The notes beneath the pieces are model-generated. The model made no database searches. It worked only from the letters and a program-made list of their open reading frames with translations, and had not been told where the DNA came from. From positions 93,755 to 157,754 of the forward strand of contig WGOC01000009.1 in assembly GCA_016124235.1 (NCBI GenBank): a stretch of 64,000 bases of DNA, read 5' to 3'. This document shows positions 58,574 to 64,000 of the stretch, piece by piece; within the stretch, counting starts at the first letter, position 1, and the number at the start of each line of letters is the position of its first letter. The position numbers and the translations under genes were made by a program. The stretch is from a bacterium. Its GTDB lineage: Bacteria > Verrucomicrobiota > Verrucomicrobiia > Limisphaerales > RI-55.

Positions 58574-59689
58574 GTGCCGTTCCCGATCAAAAAGCTGCTT
58601 TTGTTTTTCGTCGGCTCCATTGCGCTGGGTGTGCCTAATTTACCAGCGCACGCAACGACGAATGCAACTTCACCGTTTCCCACTCCGGCGATCGGTGTGA
58701 ACTATTACGATTTGTTCGTGCGCCAATTGCGGCCGGGCGCACCCGTCGGTGTGCCGGCAAGTTTTTATTGGCTGGCGACCAATCACGTTGCGTTCGTTCG
58801 TTTTTCGGCGGGAGGTTATTGGCCGGTTGATTGGGGCATGTATCAAACCAACCGCGCCGAACATTGGCGGCACATGGATGCCATTGTTCGCGCCGCGGAA
58901 ACGAATCACATCGGACTCGTGCCTTCGTTGTTCTGGTTTTGGAGCACGGCGCCGGATCTCGTCGGTGAACCGATGCGCGCGTGGGGCGACACGAACAGCC
59001 AGACGATCCGCTTCATGCGTGAATACACGCGCGAGATGGTCACGCGTTACGCGAAGTCGCCAGCGATTTGGATGTGGGAATTTGGCAACGAACACAATTT
59101 GAATGCCGACCTGCCCAACGCCGCTGAACATCACCCGCCGATCGTTCCCGCGATGGGTACGCCGAAAGAACGGTCGCAACAAGATGAAGTGACGCATGCC
59201 ATGGTGCGAACAGCGCTTCGTGAATTTGCGCTCGAAGTTCGACGACACGATTCGCGCCATCCGATCACCAGCGGCAACGCGTTTCCCCGCGTTTCCGCCT
59301 GGCACCAGGAGCACGAACATTCCTGGTCACGCGACACCGAGGAGCAGTTTTCCGAAATGCTGGCGGCGGACAATCCGGACCCGATCAATGTCATCAGCCT
59401 GCGCCTCTACGTCGACGATGATGCCACCCGGATTGATTGGGCGGTGCGAGCCGCGCACAAGTTGGGCAAGCCAATCTTTATCGGTGAATTTGGCGTGCCG
59501 GGCGGAGAGACTCCGGCGAATCAGGAACGCTTCAGTCGTTGGGAAAAGTTGATCAAAGAAAATGACATCCCGCTGGCCGCGCTTTGGGTCTTCGACTTCG
59601 ACGCCCAAAGCCGCGATTGGAACGTGACGCCGGCCAACAACCGCGCCTGGCAGTTGGAAGCGTTGCATTTTGGCGCGCCTGACCGCTAA
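58574..59689 (+). CDS. Secreted GH5-like glycoside hydrolase
   Basis: A 371-residue protein beginning at GTG 58574, followed directly by a signal peptide (PFPIKKLLLFFVGSIALGVP). The TIM-barrel features of clan GH-A are present: IGVNYYDLFVRQL at the start, the acid/base Glu in IWMWEFGNEHN, and the nucleophile Glu in PIFIGEFGVPGGET. WALWVFDFDAQ-like strand LAALWVFDFD closes the barrel. Length fits GH5 or related cellulase/mannanase families. The substrate is probably a plant or microbial polysaccharide. Its neighbour downstream by 23 bases is a secreted alpha/beta hydrolase. Confidence 0.87.
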   Translation: MPFPIKKLLLFFVGSIALGVPNLPAHATTNATSPFPTPAIGVNYYDLFVRQLRPGAPVGVPASFYWLATNHVAFVRFSAGGYWPVDWGMYQTNRAEHWRHMDAIVRAAETNHIGLVPSLFWFWSTAPDLVGEPMRAWGDTNSQTIRFMREYTREMVTRYAKSPAIWMWEFGNEHNLNADLPNAAEHHPPIVPAMGTPKERSQQDEVTHAMVRTALREFALEVRRHDSRHPITSGNAFPRVSAWHQEHEHSWSRDTEEQFSEMLAADNPDPINVISLRLYVDDDATRIDWAVRAAHKLGKPIFIGEFGVPGGETPANQERFSRWEKLIKENDIPLAALWVFDFDAQSRDWNVTPANNRAWQLEALHFGAPDR

Positions 59690-59712
59690 GCTTCGCCGTT
59701 TTCATCAAGCTC

Positions 59713-61374
59713 ATGCATAACTTGCTTTCATTGCGATTCGGCAACCTCAAACGAGGCGCGGTGTTGTTTGCCGTTTTATCGCTGGCGCTCACCGCCTCGG
59801 CCGCCCGAGTCACCTTGATCACTCACGGTTTCAATTCCACCGTCGATGAATGGATCGTGCCGATGGCGGATCGCATGGCCAACTACACGTCGTTCTGGGG
59901 AACCAACGCATCGATTTATCAAATCAATATTTCCACCAACTCGGCCGGGCAGTTTGTCACAGACGCCTTCTTTCTTGATGGCACGGCGGCAAACCGGTGC
60001 AACAGCGGGAACATCTTTGTCCTGCTCGATTGGTCCAATGTTGCTGGCAAAGCGGTCAGCCTTGCTGAGATTTACCCGGCGCAGTACACGGTCACTCAAA
60101 TTGCGGACGTGGTGACACCACTGCTCCTAGATGCAAATCTGATTTCCGATATGGGCGGACACGCGCTCGCGGAATTCCCCATGCAAATGATCGGTCACAG
60201 CCGAGGGGGACCGTTGATAAGCGAGATCGCTAGACAACTCGGCGCGCACGGAATCTGGGTCGATCAACTGACGATGATCGATCCGCATCCGTGCGATCCC
60301 GCAAATAGCTTCTTGGAGTCGATCGGTTGTCCAGTACTCGATCCACAGCCCGCGGTGTTTGCGAACGTCTATTTCGCGGATGATTACTGGCAAAACCTTG
60401 GCTCGGGTCTCGACCTCACCGGCCTGCCCGTGGCGGGTGCCTACAATCGTCAACTCACGTCGTTGCCCAACGGTTACAACTTCAACCACAGCAACTCGCA
60501 TCTCTGGTATCACGGGACGATTGATTTTGCGTCGCCGGCGTTTGATGGTGGCGCGTACCTTTACGATAGCGATCGGGCATCATGGTATTCGACGGCCGAG
60601 ACCAATGGTCTTCGCGCCGGCTTCTTTTACAGCCAGCTCGGCGGTGGTGATCGCAATTCCACCAATCAACCGGCCGGCGCCGGCACTGCGGAAATTCGTG
60701 ATGGATTGATCGGTATTGGAGCGCGGCAGGCGCTGCCGTCCAACGACGGCACCTGGCCCAATGTGGTTCAGCTGTCGGCGATTAATCCCGGCCGCTTCGA
60801 ATTCAACAGCGAGCCCGGCCTTGCGGTACGCGAGGTCAACGTTGGCTACCCAAACGGCACGTTGACGGTAACGGCCAGTTATCAAGCGGGGCAGGGCGGT
60901 AGCTGGCAGGTCTTTCTGGATCCCGATGCAAATGATTTGAATGGCAACGAAATCGTGATCGGTCAGGAAGCACTCGAGGCGACTGGAACGGCGGCCGTAT
61001 CCAACATCGTTCGAGCCATCACGATTAATCCCGCCCAGATTGCGAACGGTGAGTATTATCTGGGTTCACGCATCACTTCGACTCAATCGACCAAGACTCG
61101 CGTGCAGTACGCACCGCAAAAAGTTGCCGTGCTCGCGCCGTTGCAACTCACAATTTTGCCAGGCGGCAATGGGGCCGGGACTTTGGAAGTGATCGGGTCA
61201 TCCGGCTATGACACCGCGATCGATGCATCGACCGATCTATCCGTCTGGCAGGATGCGGGTACGTATTCGTTCACCTCGGGCGCCTTCGGTGAACCAGTGA
61301 CGATCGATAACCCCATCCTCCTGGATCAACCCGGCCTCTTCTTTCGAGCGCACTATGTGCGGCCCACACCTTGA
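59713..61374 (+). CDS. Secreted alpha/beta hydrolase (lipase-like) with C-terminal strand module
   Basis: A 553-residue protein. A signal peptide (GAVLFAVLSLALTASAARV) leads into LITHGFNSTVDEWIVPMADR (oxyanion HG) and QMIGHSRGGPLISEIARQL, with the nucleophile Ser in GHSRGG. LTMIDPHPCDP is a candidate for the acid region. A beta-rich part follows from about residue 360 (REVNVGYPNGTLTVTASYQA), then the shared C-terminal module (DTAIDASTDLSVWQDAGTYS to GLFFRAHYVRPTP). It may be an esterase acting on decorated polysaccharides, together with the GH5-like enzyme 23 bases upstream. Confidence 0.85.
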   Translation: MHNLLSLRFGNLKRGAVLFAVLSLALTASAARVTLITHGFNSTVDEWIVPMADRMANYTSFWGTNASIYQINISTNSAGQFVTDAFFLDGTAANRCNSGNIFVLLDWSNVAGKAVSLAEIYPAQYTVTQIADVVTPLLLDANLISDMGGHALAEFPMQMIGHSRGGPLISEIARQLGAHGIWVDQLTMIDPHPCDPANSFLESIGCPVLDPQPAVFANVYFADDYWQNLGSGLDLTGLPVAGAYNRQLTSLPNGYNFNHSNSHLWYHGTIDFASPAFDGGAYLYDSDRASWYSTAETNGLRAGFFYSQLGGGDRNSTNQPAGAGTAEIRDGLIGIGARQALPSNDGTWPNVVQLSAINPGRFEFNSEPGLAVREVNVGYPNGTLTVTASYQAGQGGSWQVFLDPDANDLNGNEIVIGQEALEATGTAAVSNIVRAITINPAQIANGEYYLGSRITSTQSTKTRVQYAPQKVAVLAPLQLTILPGGNGAGTLEVIGSSGYDTAIDASTDLSVWQDAGTYSFTSGAFGEPVTIDNPILLDQPGLFFRAHYVRPTP

Positions 61375-61435
61375 TCGAGCAACTCGTTACCGGTTTTTCC
61401 CTGCTTCTTCACGGGATATAAACGCGCCACTTTTG

Positions 61436-63127
61436 CTATTCACTGACAGCTGTCGGATTCCTGGCAGGCAGGTTGTGATCCAATAGGAATCGCGCAATGT
61501 GGTACTCAAACAGGCGGCGATCGCCTTCACGCACCATGCGTTGCAATAGCTCCCGGCCGTCATTGACGCGTCCCGCGTTGATCAATTGCCAACCGGCGTA
61601 GGTGTGAAGTTCGTCACGCTGCCCGTCATCGTGAGTTGCTTCGAGGGCACCGGCGTAATCCATTTCTCCCCGGAGCAACCGGATGATTGGGCCCGGCCAC
61701 CTGGGTTCGGCCGGTAAAACTTCATTCTTTAGACGTTGTTCGACCGCGGAGTCCTTTGCTTTTCCAAGCGAAGTTAAAATGATCAGGTAATATCGTTGTG
61801 ATAGATCCAGGTCGGGATCGCTCAACGCTTCCTCGGCGGTGAACAAACCCTCGTCCATTTTGCCGAGGCAAAGTTGAAAATTTGCCCGATAGAACGCCAG
61901 CCGTCCGGAGTGCGGCTTGTATTCCCCAGCCTTCGTATAGTCAGCCAACGCATTCGTCCATTGTTCCAATTGCGCGTACGCGCTGCCGCGATCTTCGTAC
62001 ACGACCGCGTTATCCGGATTCAGTTTCAACGACTGACTGAGCAGATCCACCGTCAGCTGAACTTTGCCGAGTTTGAACGCGCTCAAACCTCCCATGCGGG
62101 CGGCGTATTCGGATTTGTCGGTCAATTTAAGCGCGGCCTGAAAATCGTCCAGCGCAGCGACGTAATCACCTTGTCGATAGTGTACGCCACCGCGAAATTC
62201 CCACGCGCCGACGTAATTCTTGTCGAGTTCGATGGTTCGCGAAAAATCCTTCAGCGCAGCGTCTGGTTCCTCCAACGCTACTTGAACCTGGCCGCGATAA
62301 AAGTAGCCAAGCGGATCATTTGTATGCCGCTTGATCCAGTAGTCCAAATCCGGGAGCGCATTCGTGGGTTCGCCGGCAATGAGATATGCGTAGCCACGCA
62401 TGACGTAAGGAAGATCAACCACCCGATTCGTTTCCGAATTGGCAATTTCGTTTGTCGACCCTGCTTCGGCGCCGAAGGTGAAATTCGTTAGGGGCGTGGA
62501 CGTTTCTGAATATCTACCAATCGCTCGGGTAAAATCGCTGATCGCGGCGGCGGCGTTCGTCTGTTGTAAATACACTTCGCCGCGCCACTCCCACAACTCA
62601 CCGAGACTGATATGCTCGGTAGAATTGCTGTCACCATTCGTCAACGCCTCGGCACGATTGAAATCGGCCAGTGCCTCCCCAAGCTTTGCCTGACGCTCAT
62701 AGGCATGACCACGAAGCATGTGTTCAATAGCCGACTTTGGGTTCTTTTCGATCGAAGCGTCTAATTGTTCAATGGCTTGATCGAATTTCTTCTGCTCGAT
62801 CAATTCACGCACTGCCCGCAATCCTGCGCTGGCATGAGCTTGGGAATTCTCTTCCGGGGCAACCGTCGTTCCCACGTGGTTCGTCGTCACCGCATCGCCT
62901 TTCACGACTTCGGAAGTTGGTGTGTTAGTAGAAGTGTTTTGGCTGGTCATCGCCAATTCATTTGTCGGCACAATCGGCACCTCAGCCGAATTGACCTCCT
63001 TCCTTGAATTCTCGTCCCTCCTACCGCTCAGCCAAATGCCAACTCCAATGACGAGGACGATGAAGGCCAAAGTCGCGCCTATTTGCACCTTTGTCGGTTT
63101 GACTCTCTTGTTTACGTTGGCTGGCAT
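61436..63127 (-). CDS. Membrane-anchored TPR-repeat protein
   Basis: About 563 residues from ATG 63127 (a GTG at 63133 is also possible). One transmembrane helix (KVQIGATLAFIVLVIGVGIW) and a Thr/Asn-rich linker are followed by eight or more TPR repeats, for example AIEHMLRGHAYERQAKLGEA, PLGYFYRGQVQVALEEPDAA and DNAVVYEDRGSAYAQLEQWT. TPR domains bind proteins, so this is probably an envelope scaffold. It converges on the alpha/beta hydrolase gene and lies downstream of the rRNA genes on the same strand, with its own upstream region of about 215 bases. Confidence 0.92.
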   Translation of the reverse strand: MPANVNKRVKPTKVQIGATLAFIVLVIGVGIWLSGRRDENSRKEVNSAEVPIVPTNELAMTSQNTSTNTPTSEVVKGDAVTTNHVGTTVAPEENSQAHASAGLRAVRELIEQKKFDQAIEQLDASIEKNPKSAIEHMLRGHAYERQAKLGEALADFNRAEALTNGDSNSTEHISLGELWEWRGEVYLQQTNAAAAISDFTRAIGRYSETSTPLTNFTFGAEAGSTNEIANSETNRVVDLPYVMRGYAYLIAGEPTNALPDLDYWIKRHTNDPLGYFYRGQVQVALEEPDAALKDFSRTIELDKNYVGAWEFRGGVHYRQGDYVAALDDFQAALKLTDKSEYAARMGGLSAFKLGKVQLTVDLLSQSLKLNPDNAVVYEDRGSAYAQLEQWTNALADYTKAGEYKPHSGRLAFYRANFQLCLGKMDEGLFTAEEALSDPDLDLSQRYYLIILTSLGKAKDSAVEQRLKNEVLPAEPRWPGPIIRLLRGEMDYAGALEATHDDGQRDELHTYAGWQLINAGRVNDGRELLQRMVREGDRRLFEYHIARFLLDHNLPARNPTAVSE

Positions 63128-63342
63128 GCTCACGGCTTAACTAAATGGACCCAGCAACCTTGGTGTTTCACTCGCAAATCGTCAGCAAGTTTCGGATCAC
63201 GAATTGATGGGATACTCAGTTTGCGTGACGTGTCTTGACCCACCGAAACAGGATCAACCTGAGATCCCAATGATCACCCGCTTATCCGGCGAATGCTAAA
63301 CTGCAATTCTGGTGTAAAACGCCGTCGCGTTCGGCTCGCCTA

Positions 63343-63382
63343 CAAAAACGAAAAGCGGACCAGAAATTCTGATCCGCTTTTC
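63343..63382 (-). terminator. Rho-independent terminator of the rRNA operon
   Basis: On the minus strand GAAAAGCGGATCAGAA pairs with TTCTGGTCCGCTTTTC (one G-U pair), followed by GTTTTTGT. It lies just after the 5S rRNA gene and matches a strong rRNA-operon terminator. Confidence 0.93.
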
Positions 63383-63390
63383 AAATTTAA

Positions 63391-63505
63391 TTTGGCGACG
63401 ACCTACTCTCGCGCAAGCTATACAAGCACTACCATCGGCAACGCTGCGTTTGACGGCCGAGTTCGGAATGGGATCGGGTCGGACCACAGCTTCAAAGTCA
63501 CCAAA
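63391..63505 (-). rRNA. rrf: 5S ribosomal RNA
   Basis: The minus strand contains GGTGACTTTGAAGC, CCCATTCCGAACTCGG, GCCGATGGTAGT and GCGAGAGTAGGTCGTCGCC, the conserved 5S landmarks. The ends pair through TTTGGTGAC/GTCGCCAAA. Length is about 115 bases; exact ends are approximate. Confidence 0.95.
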
Positions 63506-63590
63506 AACTTTTAAGGAACAAGCGTTCCTTGAAAGCTGCATACAGTTAAAGAAATGGGTAACAACGTTTATTATGCGCTTTCAAAAAGAA

Positions 63591-64000
<410 letters not shown>

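Overview
The window looks like a chromosomal piece of a Verrucomicrobiota bacterium, probably a Limisphaerales/Pedosphaera-like lineage. This is inferred from gene content, not from a database search. The markers are a PVC-type sugar dehydrogenase with a CxxCH haem site, two DUF1080 proteins, pseudopilins ending in an H-x9-DG type motif, an ECF sigma factor followed by a PREILLERHQ protein, four secreted proteins with a shared C-terminal FFRVRL-like module, and REP-like palindromes. Base composition is fairly GC-rich and genes are densely packed on both strands.

Layout. 1-5.3 kb (minus): a Lys/Ala-rich protein cut by the window edge, then a MoxR ATPase / DUF58 / DUF4129 membrane operon. 5.4-7.8 kb (plus): a PadR regulator with two tandem membrane proteins that join an ADOP-like N-terminal segment to a Wzz-like domain. 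7.8-11.5 kb (minus): an ECF sigma factor operon, one gene of which carries two REP-like palindromes in frame, and a lipoprotein. 11.5-16.3 kb: a large secreted protein and a prolyl oligopeptidase. 16.4-20.4 kb (plus): a SAM-I (S-box) riboswitch with a terminator, controlling a threonine-synthase-like PLP enzyme, a ThiS/MoaD-like sulfur carrier and a NIL-domain protein; then an HU/IHF protein, a strong terminator and hisS. 20.4-26.8 kb (plus): secreted proteins (FAD oxidoreductase, LamG/Ig protein, HAF-repeat protein).

26.8-49.5 kb is a two-directional glycan locus. A minus-strand run of twelve closely spaced or overlapping genes (44445 down to 26844) encodes two pseudopilins, two methyltransferases, an MsbA/PglK-like ABC exporter, several glycosyltransferases including a 1666-residue multidomain protein, an APH-like kinase and a YdjC/ChbG deacetylase. 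A divergent plus-strand set encodes a small membrane protein, a glycoside-hydrolase/GT2 fusion, a methyltransferase-like protein and a GT-A glycosyltransferase. A roughly 110-residue domain that I cannot assign to a named family occurs four times in three adjacent proteins.

49.6-58.1 kb holds a PQQ-propeller protein and a minus-strand periplasmic sugar-oxidation set (EF-hand/DUF1080 protein, DUF1080-dehydrogenase-cytochrome fusion, Tat-exported TIM-barrel protein, small helical secreted protein). In the TIM-barrel protein the barrel is interrupted by a helical insert homologous to its small neighbour. 58.5-63.1 kb holds a GH5-like hydrolase, an alpha/beta hydrolase and a TPR protein. The window ends in a 5S rRNA gene with its terminator and the 3' end of a 23S rRNA gene, both on the minus strand.

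The best candidate for an undescribed system is the SAM-riboswitch-controlled PLP enzyme/sulfur carrier/NIL operon, which suggests a protein-thiocarboxylate route to homocysteine. The repeated SKGD/HFP/WW domain in the glycan locus comes second.
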